Shown piece by piece: positions 19,206 to 28,377 of a stretch of DNA of 64,000 bases; position 1 is the stretch's first letter; each line of letters begins with the position of its first letter. A program made the translations under genes and the position numbers. The DNA is taken from contig UQQU01000001.1 of the NCBI GenBank assembly GCA_900543325.1, positions 1-64,000 on the forward strand. The letters are read 5' to 3'. The DNA comes from an uncultured Clostridium sp. Its GTDB lineage: Bacteria > Bacillota > Clostridia > Clostridiales > Clostridiaceae. The notes beneath the pieces were generated by a model. It had not been told where the DNA came from. It saw only the letters and a program-made list of their open reading frames with translations, and ran no database searches.

Positions 19206-20303
19206 TTATTCATTTTTTATATTAGCAAGTGGATTTGAATTAGCTGCTTCTCTTAAAATCTCTTCATCTATATGAGTATAAATTTGTGTTGTAGATATAT
19301 TTTCATGACCTAATATACTTTGCAAACTTCTAATATCAACATTCCCATGTTTATACATCAAGGTAGCTGCAGTATGCCTAAGTTTATGAGGAGTATATTT
19401 AGCATTTGTTAACCCAGCATTCTTAACATGTTTTTTCACCAATAACTCTACAGTCCTTTTATTTATTGGAGTATTTCTAGAAGATAGAAATAAATATTTT
19501 TTATTTTCATCTGTTGCTTTAGAATCATTTCTTTTAGAAAGGTAATTATTTATAGCTGATATACATGCATCATTCAAATAAACAGTACGCTCCTTATTAC
19601 CTTTTCCTATTATAGTTAGGGTATCTCCCTTTATTTTATCTATTTTTATGGAACACAATTCTGATAAACGCATTCCGCAATTAAGAAATAAAGTTAATAT
19701 ACAATAATCTCTTAAGTAATTGCAATTACAATTATCTAAAGAGGAGAGTAGTGAAACACTTTCATCTAATGTAAGATATATAGGATGCCTTTTATTTATT
19801 TTAGGAGATTCTAATTCAGTTGCTGGGTTAGAATTTATTATTTTAGCTTTTCCTTGCAAATAATTAAAGAAAGATTTAAAAGTAGCTACTTTTCTAGCTC
19901 TAGCGTAGGCTCCGTTCCCCCTTTGTTTTTCCACAAAAGATAAAAATGCATAAAGATCTGTTAGAGCAATACTTCTTACAAAATCTTCTCCTAGATCATT
20001 TATAGGTATATCTTCAAATTCTATATTATCTGGTATGTAATAACCTTTATATACCTTCAAATATTTAAATAATAAGCATAAATCTATTTTATAAGCTTCA
20101 ATAGTATTTTTTGATTTACCTTTAATAGTTTCTAAGTAATTCAAAAAGTCCATAATAACCTTAGGAAGTTTATTTACTTCTTGAACTTCGATACCAAATC
20201 TATTCTTCATATTATTTATATATTTTTCATCATCTTTGATAATTGAATTTATATCAATTTTGCTTTTAGTTTTTTTCACATTTGAATTATGTATTTCAGT
20301 CAT
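19206..20303 (-). CDS. XerC-like tyrosine recombinase
   Basis: This site-specific recombinase has an N-terminal SAM-like core-binding domain (about residues 45-165) and a C-terminal catalytic domain (about 190-355). The catalytic residues are in NCGMRLSELCSI (Arg), GKGNKERTVYL (Lys), HKLRHTAATLMY (His and Arg) and LGHENISTTQIYTHI (His and the nucleophile Tyr). An extra 45 or so residues, rich in Lys and Asn, extend the N-terminus beyond a typical 300-residue Xer. AAGGGGGAT precedes the ATG. It could be the chromosome-dimer resolvase or an orphan integrase; the site it acts on is unknown. Confidence 0.85.
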   Translation of the reverse strand: MTEIHNSNVKKTKSKIDINSIIKDDEKYINNMKNRFGIEVQEVNKLPKVIMDFLNYLETIKGKSKNTIEAYKIDLCLLFKYLKVYKGYYIPDNIEFEDIPINDLGEDFVRSIALTDLYAFLSFVEKQRGNGAYARARKVATFKSFFNYLQGKAKIINSNPATELESPKINKRHPIYLTLDESVSLLSSLDNCNCNYLRDYCILTLFLNCGMRLSELCSIKIDKIKGDTLTIIGKGNKERTVYLNDACISAINNYLSKRNDSKATDENKKYLFLSSRNTPINKRTVELLVKKHVKNAGLTNAKYTPHKLRHTAATLMYKHGNVDIRSLQSILGHENISTTQIYTHIDEEILREAANSNPLANIKNE

Positions 20304-20701
20304 TTAAATCCCCCTTATATACGATTTAGCATTAATCTCATTATATCATAGGAATTTTATGCTAACAATTAGATTTATTTCGCTAAATGGTTATTTAGCG
20401 AAATTATTTTTAGGTTTTTTTCTCTATTTTTTTAGTATTTTAGTCTTTATTAGATATTTATTTTTTCGCCTTCTATATTTATCTTTATGCTTCTTATAAA
20501 AACTTCTTTAAAATTTATTTTTATGTTTATCCACCTTAATCTTTTATTAATTGATACTTTCAATTCTATTGAATTTAAAATTTCAACTTTTTCTTAATAT
20601 TATTAAATCTACATTTTGCGAAAATATAAATTTTAAATTTTATTTAAATTGATATTTTTATTTTTATTGATAAAAAAATAAAACGCATATAAAAATACGT
20701 T
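20304..20701. other. 398-bp AT-rich gap with a 12-bp inverted repeat
   Basis: I see no gene here. Its one distinct feature is ATTTCGCTAAAT (20377-20388), GGTT, then ATTTAGCGAAAT (20393-20404), a perfect inverted repeat. It is 74 bp upstream of the recombinase start and may be an operator, a recombination site or a terminator. The stretch after it is T-rich and otherwise featureless. Confidence 0.5.
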
Positions 20702-20709
20702 TTATTTTT
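20674..20709 (-). terminator. Terminator of the 62-residue protein gene
   Basis: AAAAATAAAACG (20674-20685) pairs with CGTTTTATTTTT (20698-20709). The hairpin includes the stop codon. Confidence 0.75.
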
Positions 20710-20890
20710 CAATTTCTACAATTTTAACAACTAAGTCAGATTTCAACAATTCTGATTTAGAAAAACCTTTTCTAAAATATCGTATTTGCTTATATTTTTC
20801 TCCATTCATTTCAAAATCAAGAACATCAATACGATCACCGCTATATATTATTGGTTCCTTTTGGCCTTTAATACTAATCTTAATTTTCAT
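20702..20890 (-). CDS. Small protein of unknown function (62 aa)
   Basis: The protein is basic and probably all-beta: MKIKISIKGQKEPIIYSGDR, then DVLDFEMNGEKYKQIRYFRKGF and SDLVVKIVEIEK. There is no signal or membrane segment. AAAGGAG lies 8 bp before the ATG and a terminator covers its end, so it is a real single-gene unit. I do not recognise the family. Confidence 0.6.
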   Translation of the reverse strand: MKIKISIKGQKEPIIYSGDRIDVLDFEMNGEKYKQIRYFRKGFSKSELLKSDLVVKIVEIEK

Positions 20891-20946
20891 AACTTACTCC
20901 TTTGTGTAATTATATATTTAGTATACATCATCATTTTAAATTTATA

Positions 20947-20980
20947 AAGAAAAAAGGAAAAGTTTATATAAACTTTTCCT
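20947..20980 (-). terminator. Terminator of the acetate transporter gene
   Basis: Bases 20955-20980 form a perfect palindrome (arms AGGAAAAGTTTAT) followed on the minus strand by a run of T. Confidence 0.85.
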
Positions 20981-21000
20981 CAACTCTATAAATAGATTTT

Positions 21001-21612
21001 TTACTTCTTGAAAATCCCAAAAGGTTTTCCAACTGGTAAAAATACTCTTCCAAAATGTTTATTTAATACAGCAGCTGCTGAACCATAGAATGACATTATT
21101 GCAATTAATAATTCAGACCATGCAGCTATTCCGTGTGTTAATTCTGGCATAATACCAAATGAATTTAATGATAATCCTATAAATAAGAAATCAATTAAAA
21201 CAAATATTGTAAATAACACTTTGTGAGTTTCCATAGCTCCTATTGTCATAAATACAGTAAATATTAAATAACCTAAGAAAGCAAATCCTAATTGCTTAGT
21301 ATCTGTAGCTTGAGCTAATTTTTCTCCAAATACTCCATTTTGAATTAACCAAGTGAATCCCATTGAATACCAGAAGAATGCATAAGCACCGAATGCTGTT
21401 GCACCAAAAGTATTATCATGTTTAAAATCATTTATACATGCAAATAATTGAGCTGTTGCACCTAAGAATATAGCCCATGGTAATACTAAAGATACCCCTG
21501 ATGTTAATCCTAATTTTTGAGATGAAGCAACTAACGTTATTATAGCTAGTCCAAATAATCCTAATGCTGACGGATCAGCAGTAACAATTTTTACCTTTTG
21601 TGTGTTTTCCAT
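21001..21612 (-). CDS. Acetate uptake transporter, GPR1/FUN34/SatP family
   Basis: This is a six-helix inner-membrane transporter of the AceTr family, which moves acetate or succinate with protons. The N-terminal segment TADPSALGLFGLAIITLV corresponds to the family NPAPLGL motif. Further helices lie at about residues 40-60, 70-90, 105-125, 130-150 and 160-180. The 203 residues are family length. AGGAGG precedes the ATG. It is a single-gene unit; no acetate-metabolism gene lies nearby. Confidence 0.88.
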   Translation of the reverse strand: MENTQKVKIVTADPSALGLFGLAIITLVASSQKLGLTSGVSLVLPWAIFLGATAQLFACINDFKHDNTFGATAFGAYAFFWYSMGFTWLIQNGVFGEKLAQATDTKQLGFAFLGYLIFTVFMTIGAMETHKVLFTIFVLIDFLFIGLSLNSFGIMPELTHGIAAWSELLIAIMSFYGSAAAVLNKHFGRVFLPVGKPFGIFKK

Positions 21613-21682
21613 ATTTTCCTCCTAAGTAACGTTTATTATGACCTAATCAAGATTATCAGAAACTCAATATCTTGTCAATATT

Positions 21683-23608
21683 TTATGACCTATTGTTATT
21701 ATATTCCTCTATCTTTCTAGCTATACCCTCTAAATATTCTTGACGTTCATACTTTTCCAATAACTCTTCTTCCAACTTTGTTTTTTCTTGATCCAATTCA
21801 TTTAACAAACCATAACTACTAGAGTTCTTATTCATTTCCTCTTCTATTTCAGCTATTTTCATCTCTATAGCTTCAATATCATTATAAATATTTTCAAACT
21901 CCTTTTGTTCTTTAAATGTAAATTTAGGTCTTTCATCCTTATTTTTTACATATTCCTTTTTCTTAGTGTTCTCACCTTTAGAAGTTTGTTCTTCTTTTTC
22001 TCTTAAAAATTTAATTTCTTTATTTATTAAATAGTCACTATAATTCCCATTATAAATATTAATTAAGCCTTTACTTTCAAAAGAAAAAATCTTATTACAA
22101 ATTCTATCTAAAAAATATCTATCATGAGAAACAACTATTACAACTCCTACAAATTCATCAATAAAATCTTCTAATATCTTTAGGGTTTCTATATCAAGAT
22201 CATTTGTAGGCTCATCTAATATAAGAACATTTGGAGCTTCCATTAGAACTCTTAACAAATGTAATCTTCTTCTCTCTCCACCTGATAGCTTTTCAATCAT
22301 TGTATACTGCATAGTTCCATCAAACAAGAATCTTTCTGCTAGTTGAGATGCACTTATTTTACTTCCATCCTCAGTAGGAATCCATTCCCCACCTTCTTTT
22401 ATATAATCTATAGCCTTCATTGATAAATCCATATGAGAATCATCTTGTGTAAAAGTAGCTATTTTTACAGTCTCTCCTACTTCTATATCACCATTGTCTG
22501 GCATAATGGAACCTTTTATTATATTCAATAATGTTGTCTTACCAACTCCATTATCTCCTATTATTCCAATTCTATCTTCCTTTAAAATAGTATAACTAAA
22601 TTTGTTTATAAGGTTCTTTTCACCATAACTTTTGCTTATATCATGTAACTCAATAATTTTTTTACCTAATCTAGTTCCTATAAATGACATTTCAAGACTT
22701 GGTTTTGGTGCTATGTACTCTTGATTAACTAAATCATCAAATCTTTGAAGTCTAGCTTTTTGCTTTGTTGTTCTAGCTTTAGCTCCTCTTCTTACCCATT
22801 GCAATTCTTTTGCAATTAACTTTTGTCTTTTTTCTTCTGATACAGCTTCTATTTCTAATCTTTCAGCTTTCTTCTCTAAAAAATCACTATAATTACCTAC
22901 GTATTGATATATATTTCCTCTATCTAATTCTAATATCTTATTAGATACTCTATCTAAGAAATATCTATCATGTGTAATCATTAACAAAGCCCCTTTACGG
23001 CTATTTAAATATTCTTCTAACCATTCTATAGAATCAGAATCTAAATGGTTTGTAGGCTCATCTAGAACTAATAGTTCACAAGGTTTAATTAAAGCTGAAG
23101 CTAAAAATACTCTTTTCTTTTGCCCCCCAGATAAAGCACCCATTTTCATTGCATAATCTGTTATTCCAAGTTTGTTTAATATTACCTTTACTTCACTTTC
23201 TAAATTCCATAAGTTTAATGTATCTATTTTCTCTTGTATTTTAATTAACTTATTATTATCTTCTTCATTAAAGCCATTATTACTTATTTTTTCAAGTAAT
23301 TCTTCATATTCCATTAGCAACTTCATCTCAGGCGTATCACCTTTAAATATCTGTTGTAGTACAGTTGCATCAGCATCAAATTCAGAGTTTTGCTCTAGAT
23401 ACTCTACTCTCACACCTTTTCCTTTAGTTATAACTCCATCAAAGAACTCATCTCTACCAGTAACAATCTTTAATAAAGTAGACTTTCCACTACCATTAAG
23501 ACCAATAATTCCAATTTTATCTCCTTCATTAATACCAAAAGATACATTATTTAATAATATTTTTTCACTATAAGTTTTGCTAATATTTTCAACATTTAAT
23601 AAATTCAT
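21683..23608 (-). CDS. ABC-F ATPase, Uup/YdiF-like
   Basis: This ABC-F protein has two ATPase domains and no membrane part; such proteins act on the ribosome. Domain 1 has GLNGSGKST (about residue 36) and LSGGQKKR. Domain 2 has GDNGVGKTT (about 350) and LSGGERRR. The charged linker lies between (about 240-300). A C-terminal coiled coil (about residues 540-641) is typical of Uup-type proteins, which bind structured DNA or RNA. AAAGGAG precedes the ATG. Housekeeping function is more likely than antibiotic resistance. Confidence 0.85.
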   Translation of the reverse strand: MNLLNVENISKTYSEKILLNNVSFGINEGDKIGIIGLNGSGKSTLLKIVTGRDEFFDGVITKGKGVRVEYLEQNSEFDADATVLQQIFKGDTPEMKLLMEYEELLEKISNNGFNEEDNNKLIKIQEKIDTLNLWNLESEVKVILNKLGITDYAMKMGALSGGQKKRVFLASALIKPCELLVLDEPTNHLDSDSIEWLEEYLNSRKGALLMITHDRYFLDRVSNKILELDRGNIYQYVGNYSDFLEKKAERLEIEAVSEEKRQKLIAKELQWVRRGAKARTTKQKARLQRFDDLVNQEYIAPKPSLEMSFIGTRLGKKIIELHDISKSYGEKNLINKFSYTILKEDRIGIIGDNGVGKTTLLNIIKGSIMPDNGDIEVGETVKIATFTQDDSHMDLSMKAIDYIKEGGEWIPTEDGSKISASQLAERFLFDGTMQYTMIEKLSGGERRRLHLLRVLMEAPNVLILDEPTNDLDIETLKILEDFIDEFVGVVIVVSHDRYFLDRICNKIFSFESKGLINIYNGNYSDYLINKEIKFLREKEEQTSKGENTKKKEYVKNKDERPKFTFKEQKEFENIYNDIEAIEMKIAEIEEEMNKNSSSYGLLNELDQEKTKLEEELLEKYERQEYLEGIARKIEEYNNNRS

Positions 23609-23688
23609 TTCTTTCTCCTTTGATTATTCATTTCATTCACTAATTTTATCATATTTTAATAATACAGTTCAAATTTAATACAAAATTA

Positions 23689-23711
23689 ATGGCACCTTTT
23701 ATAGATGCCAT
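23689..23711 (-). terminator. Probable terminator of the helicase-like gene
   Basis: ATGGCACCT pairs with AGATGCCAT with one mismatch. The T tract on the minus strand is weak (AATTTTG). Confidence 0.5.
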
Positions 23712-23725
23712 TTCAATAAATTTAA

Positions 23726-25564
23726 TTATTCATTTAATAATTTGTGTATTTTCTGAACCTCTTCATTTTTATTCATCCACCAGTTTCTATACCATACAAA
23801 AATCACTTTACAACCTGAATTCATTAAATCTATTATTTTAATTAATTCTTTAAAATCAAAAAACTCTTTATTATTTATATATATAACTTTATTTTCTGCT
23901 TTTCCAAAATCAACATATATAATTGAAATATCATCTTCTTTTTGAAAAATAGTATATCCTAAATTATTAAGCATTTTAAATATACTTCGATCTAACTTTT
24001 CATTACAAACTTCATCACACTTTATTTCTTTATTCTCTGATATATCCATTAAATCTGATTGTTCAACAATTAGACTAAATACTTCATCTATCTTTTCTTT
24101 ATTTTCTATATATTGATTTTCATCTAAAATAGCTATGGGAAATATCTTTAATAAAAACTCTACATTTTCTTCGTTATATCTCGCATTAATTAATTTATCA
24201 ATATCTAGTGTATCTAATTTCATATTATTTTCTTTAGCAAACCTATTAGTTTCTTTATTACAATTTTTTCTTAAAGCTTGTAATAATATTTTATGATATG
24301 ATTTTAATGCTCCATTTAATCTATCTATTTTTTCATATAGCTTATTATAAGAATTTATGGTATCCATATTATCATTCTCTATAGCTTCTATCTGCTTATA
24401 GCAGTAATATTTAGGAATAAATTCTAATATACTATTTAAATCATTTTTATTATTTAATTTTTCATATATATAATTTAAAAGCTCCTTTGAAAACTCACTC
24501 AGCATTTCAATATTATTTTCCACTTCTAAGTAATCTTTATATATAGATAACGTTTCTTTAACATACTTTATATAGTTATATAGCTCCTCTTCATTTACAA
24601 TCCTATTATTTATTTCATCTAAAACTTCATCTTTATAAACCTGCTTTATAAAAGAAAATGATTTTGAAAACATATTTAAATTTTCTATATTTTCAATGTA
24701 TTGATTATATATTAATTTTTCTTTTTCATCATATTCTTCATATAACTTTTTTTTCCTTATAGTCATTTCCTTATATTTTTTAATTCCAAGGCATTTATAC
24801 CATTTAAAACTTTCTGCCTTATTAAGAATTTCTTTATTATATTTGTAATTTATACTTTTTACTAACTCTTTAATTTGATCATCACTATATTTTTTATAAT
24901 ATACTTTTTCACTTTGAAAATCTTTTGTATATTCATTAAAATAAATCGGTGGTATAAATGCAAAGTTGTTATTTAAAATTCCACTTAATTTACTTATAAC
25001 CTTATTGATATCATCTTTATTAATATTATTTTTTATTATATCAAATTTTCTATTATTCTTAAATTTCTTATATTTAATAAAACTATTTACATATTTATTT
25101 TTTATTAAATAATCAACCTCTTTAATTATTTTCGAACTATCACCTTCTATAACTATTGGAGATTTACTCAATATAGAATAGTAGTCAAACTCCTTATCTT
25201 TAAATTCAATACTTTTATTAGTAATTGAATATAAATCATTTAAAGAATAACTCATTTCACTCCTATCAACAAATGCAGAAAATATTTTTATAATATTTTC
25301 TGCATTATTATTTATTTGTCTTCTTAAAACTATCATCTTTTTAATCTCTAAATCTCCATCATTATCATCTTGTTCAATCTCATTAATAATTTCATATAAT
25401 CTTTTCTTGTCAAATTTATTTATTATAAAATCATTAAAATAATTAATAATTTCATTAAGTTCTTCATTTCTCTTTATTATCGCAACATTCTTTTTATTTA
25501 TTAAATTTTCAATGATATCATCAAAAGCTTTATTATTTAACATAAGTTTATAAATGCTATTCAT
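23726..25564 (-). CDS. Degenerate SF1 helicase-like protein without a P-loop
   Basis: The 612-residue protein resembles parts of large SF1 helicases with a C-terminal Vsr/REase-like domain. The N-terminus (DDIIENLINKKNVAIIKRNEELNEIINYF) looks like the segment after Walker A (IIANLL-GKTVAVVS). The middle (about 260-480) is the usual long helical insertion, ending in FLLKIFPIAILDENQ, where the family has PVVLST and the DEASQ box. The C-terminus (LGYTIFQKEDDISIIYVDFG ... FVWYRNWWMNKNEEVQKI) resembles the REase-like tail. The P-loop, a usable DEAD/DEAQ box and later motifs are absent. AAGGGG precedes the ATG and the frame is intact. Alternatively it is an unknown coiled-coil protein; the relation is my inference. 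Confidence 0.45.
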   Translation of the reverse strand: MNSIYKLMLNNKAFDDIIENLINKKNVAIIKRNEELNEIINYFNDFIINKFDKKRLYEIINEIEQDDNDGDLEIKKMIVLRRQINNNAENIIKIFSAFVDRSEMSYSLNDLYSITNKSIEFKDKEFDYYSILSKSPIVIEGDSSKIIKEVDYLIKNKYVNSFIKYKKFKNNRKFDIIKNNINKDDINKVISKLSGILNNNFAFIPPIYFNEYTKDFQSEKVYYKKYSDDQIKELVKSINYKYNKEILNKAESFKWYKCLGIKKYKEMTIRKKKLYEEYDEKEKLIYNQYIENIENLNMFSKSFSFIKQVYKDEVLDEINNRIVNEEELYNYIKYVKETLSIYKDYLEVENNIEMLSEFSKELLNYIYEKLNNKNDLNSILEFIPKYYCYKQIEAIENDNMDTINSYNKLYEKIDRLNGALKSYHKILLQALRKNCNKETNRFAKENNMKLDTLDIDKLINARYNEENVEFLLKIFPIAILDENQYIENKEKIDEVFSLIVEQSDLMDISENKEIKCDEVCNEKLDRSIFKMLNNLGYTIFQKEDDISIIYVDFGKAENKVIYINNKEFFDFKELIKIIDLMNSGCKVIFVWYRNWWMNKNEEVQKIHKLLNE

Positions 25565-25647
25565 AATAAATTTCCCCTTATACTATTATTACTATAAGAT
25601 ATGATTTTCCTATTAATTACATTACTCTCATTAATAATTTAATAGAA

Positions 25648-25687
25648 AAACTCGCTTTAAGCATAATACTATGCCTAAAGCGAGTTT
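25648..25687 (-). terminator. Terminator of purB
   Basis: AAACTCGCTTTA (25648-25659) pairs with TAAAGCGAGTTT (25676-25687). The stem extends inward (GCATA/TATGC) and is followed by a run of T on the minus strand. Confidence 0.85.
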
Positions 25688-25699
25688 CTCTAAAAATAA

Positions 25700-27130
25700 T
25701 TAAACATTAATTTCACTTTTTATATCTAAAGCATCTTTATTTTCTTTTATAATAGGTTCAACATACTCTTCTATAAATTCGACAACTTGACTTGGAGCTC
25801 TTCCAACGAATTTTTGAGGATCTATGATAGCTAAGATTTCTTCTTTACTTAAATTAAATAATTCATCTGCTATAATTCTCTCGATTAAGTCATTGTTTAA
25901 TCCTTCTCCCTTAACTCTTTGAGATGCAGCCATAGAATGTACTCTTATTCTCTCATGTAATTCTTGTCTATCTCCACCTTTTTTAACAGATTCCATCATT
26001 ATATTTTCTGTAGCCATAAATGGTAATTCATTATTAACATGACTAGCAATTACCTTTTCGTATACAACCATATTTTCAGCTATATTAATATATAAATTTA
26101 ATACACCATCTAACGCTAAAAAAGCTTCTGCAACAGATATTCTCTTATTAGCAGAATCATCTAATGTTCTTTCAAACCATTGTGTAGATGCTGTTATTGC
26201 AGGATTTAACGCATTTACAATTACCGTTCTTGCTAAAGCACCAATTCTTTCACTTCTCATAGGATTTCTCTTATAAGCCATTGCAGAAGATCCTATTTGA
26301 TGTTTTTCGAATGGTTCCTCTATCTCCTTCATACTTTGTAATAATCTTAAATCATTACTAAACTTATAAGCACTTTGAGCTACTTCAGATAATGTATTTA
26401 ATACTATTGAATCAACTTTTCTTGGATATGTTTGACCAGTTACTCCATAACTCTTATCAAATCCCATTTTTTCAGCAACATATGTATCTAACGCCTTAAC
26501 CTTATTTTCATCACCTTCGAATAAATTCATAAAGCTAGCTTGAGTACCAGTTGTCCCTTTTACCCCTCTTAATTTTAATTTACTTAATAAAAAGTCTATA
26601 TTTTCTATATCTAATACTAAGTCCTGCATCCATAGCGAAGCTCTTTTACCTACAGTTGTTAATTGAGCTGGTTGAAAGTGTGTAAATCCTAAAGTAGGCA
26701 TATCTTTATATTTCATTGCAAAATTAGAAAGATGATATAATACAGTAACTATTTTCTTCTTAGTTAATAATAAGGCATCTCTCATTATTATTATATCAGT
26801 ATTATCCCCAACATAGCAGCTAGTAGCCCCTAAATGTATTATCCCTTTCGCATTTGGACATTGTAATCCATATGCATGCACATGACTCATAACATCATGT
26901 CTTACTTCTTTTTCTTTCTTTATTGCTTCTTCATAATTTATATTATTTATATTAGATTTTAATTCATTTATTTGTTCATCTGTAATATTTAACCCTAATT
27001 CTTTTTCACCTTCAGCTAAAGCAACCCAAAGCTTTCTCCAAGTTGAAAATTTCATATCATCAGAAAATATATAACTCATTTCCTTTGATGCATATCTTGA
27101 GTTTAATGGCGAATTGTATAGATTTGTCAT
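25700..27130 (-). CDS. purB: Adenylosuccinate lyase
   Basis: PurB cleaves SAICAR and adenylosuccinate, releasing fumarate, in purine synthesis. The fumarase/lyase signature GSSAMAYKRNPMRSE (about residues 283-297) is intact, as are the substrate motifs TSCYVGDN and TLGFTHFQPAQLTT. Its 476 residues fit the longer form common in clostridia. CGGAGG precedes the ATG. It stands alone, away from the other pur genes. Confidence 0.95.
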   Translation of the reverse strand: MTNLYNSPLNSRYASKEMSYIFSDDMKFSTWRKLWVALAEGEKELGLNITDEQINELKSNINNINYEEAIKKEKEVRHDVMSHVHAYGLQCPNAKGIIHLGATSCYVGDNTDIIIMRDALLLTKKKIVTVLYHLSNFAMKYKDMPTLGFTHFQPAQLTTVGKRASLWMQDLVLDIENIDFLLSKLKLRGVKGTTGTQASFMNLFEGDENKVKALDTYVAEKMGFDKSYGVTGQTYPRKVDSIVLNTLSEVAQSAYKFSNDLRLLQSMKEIEEPFEKHQIGSSAMAYKRNPMRSERIGALARTVIVNALNPAITASTQWFERTLDDSANKRISVAEAFLALDGVLNLYINIAENMVVYEKVIASHVNNELPFMATENIMMESVKKGGDRQELHERIRVHSMAASQRVKGEGLNNDLIERIIADELFNLSKEEILAIIDPQKFVGRAPSQVVEFIEEYVEPIIKENKDALDIKSEINV

Positions 27131-27267
27131 TTAAATACCTCCGAATGTTATCTATTATTAATATAATATAATTCGTATTATACCATATTTTTATTTATTT
27201 TGTTAGTTATATTTCAAAAAAAATTTTCATATTATTTTATTGAATAATACAATACGGAGGATTTATT

Positions 27268-27492
27268 ATGTGTAAGTTAAACTTCTTTGATAAGCTATCT
27301 GCTATACTCGTTTTATTAGGTGCAATTAACTGTGGTGGTATAGGACTTTTTACTACTAATATTATAGCTTCTTTAGTAGGTAATAATGTTATTATATTTA
27401 GAATAATATATATATTAATCCTAATAGGCGCTATTGACCTAATTTCTCTTCTGTTTAGATGTAATATCTTTAAAACAATAAACAATAATTAA
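27268..27492 (+). CDS. DUF378 family small membrane protein
   Basis: This 74-residue protein has two membrane helices (about residues 8-32 and 40-62) and the family pattern LSAILVLLGAINCGGIGLF near the start. DUF378 proteins have no known function. CGGAGG precedes the ATG. It is convergent with ptsH, with a shared terminator between them. Confidence 0.8.
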   Translation: MCKLNFFDKLSAILVLLGAINCGGIGLFTTNIIASLVGNNVIIFRIIYILILIGAIDLISLLFRCNIFKTINNN

Positions 27493-27519
27493 CTTAACTA
27501 CATAAAAAATGGAAAAATA

Positions 27520-27546
27520 AAAAAAGTGCATAAAGCACTTTTTTTA
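27520..27546 (+). terminator. Bidirectional terminator of the DUF378 gene and ptsH
   Basis: AAAAAAGTGC (27520-27529) and GCACTTTTTT (27535-27544) are exact complements. Confidence 0.85.
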
Positions 27547-27548
27547 TT

Positions 27549-27809
27549 TTAGTCTTCTAAAGTTTCGATTAATTTAGCAATTTCTTCAGCTGCTAAAGTT
27601 TCATCATCACCGCTAGCTGTTACTGTGATGTTAGCTCCTTTAGTAACTCCTAATGATAAAACACCGATTAAGCTTTTAACATTAGCTTTCTTTCCGTTAA
27701 ATTCAATGCTTACGTCTGATTTGAAAGATGAAGCCTTCTTAACTAATAAAGTCGCTGGTCTTGCGTGTAAACCAGTTCCATTGTTTACTATCACTTCTTT
27801 AGATACCAT
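27549..27809 (-). CDS. ptsH: HPr phosphocarrier protein
   Basis: HPr carries phosphate between enzyme I and the sugar-specific PTS components. In Firmicutes it is also phosphorylated on a serine for catabolite repression. The active His is in NGTGLHARPATLLVKKAS, and the regulatory Ser in NVKSLIGVLSLG. Both are present, which favours true HPr over Crh. The 86 residues begin at ATG 27809; the upstream start at 27818 overlaps the GAGGTG site. There is no ptsI next to it, which is usual in clostridia. Confidence 0.92.
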   Translation of the reverse strand: MVSKEVIVNNGTGLHARPATLLVKKASSFKSDVSIEFNGKKANVKSLIGVLSLGVTKGANITVTASGDDETLAAEEIAKLIETLED

Positions 27810-27860
27810 TAAACACACCTCTTTACGTATAATATATTATATTATATATCTAACGATTAC

Positions 27861-27889
27861 ATTATATACTGTCTTTTAAATAATTTCAA
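27861..27889 (-). promoter_or_regulatory. Sigma-A promoter of ptsH
   Basis: On the minus strand, TTGAAA (27884-27889) and TATAAT (27861-27866) are separated by 17 bp, about 50 bp before the start. Confidence 0.75.
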
Positions 27890-27953
27890 TACTAAAATAC
27901 TTTTTAATAAAAAAGTTAAGCATTTTTTATTCTCAAATATGTTTTTTATTTAC

Positions 27954-28214
27954 TTATCTAGGTTGAACAATTAATTTTATTGCAGTTCTTTCCTCTCCAT
28001 CAATTTCAATATCTGTAAAGGCAGGCACACATACTATATCTCTTCCACTTGGTGCTACAAAGCCCCTTGCAATTGCTATAGCCTTTACCGCTTGATTTAT
28101 TGCACCTGCACCTACAGCTTGTATTTCTACAATATTCTTTTCTTTAATTATTGCTGCTAGAGCACCTGCCACTGAATTTGGGTTAGATTTTGTTGATACT
28201 TTTAATACTTCCAT
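27954..28214 (-). CDS. spoVS: Stage V sporulation protein S
   Basis: SpoVS is a small Alba-like protein needed for coat assembly and late sporulation in Bacillus. The 86 residues match the near-invariant family from LKVSTKSNPNSVAGALAA to GRDIVCVPAFTDIEIDGEERTAIKLIV. AGGAGGTAG precedes the ATG. Its position just downstream of rny is the normal Firmicute order. It supports a spore-forming host. Confidence 0.95.
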   Translation of the reverse strand: MEVLKVSTKSNPNSVAGALAAIIKEKNIVEIQAVGAGAINQAVKAIAIARGFVAPSGRDIVCVPAFTDIEIDGEERTAIKLIVQPR

Positions 28215-28340
28215 TTGTATTTCTACCTCCTAATTTTAAAATCGTTTACATCTAATAACGTATAGTTACTTATATGATTATATATTCTACAAAATACTTA
28301 AATCTCCTTCTTTTATTTAAAAAAAATTTATAAATAAAAA

Positions 28341-28376
28341 AAATACATTTTGTAATAATACAAAATGTATTTTTTA
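28341..28376 (-). terminator. Terminator of rny
   Basis: AAATACATTTTGTA (28341-28354) pairs exactly with TACAAAATGTATTT (28359-28372). A run of A on the plus strand gives the minus-strand U tract. Confidence 0.85.
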
Positions 28377-28377
28377 T

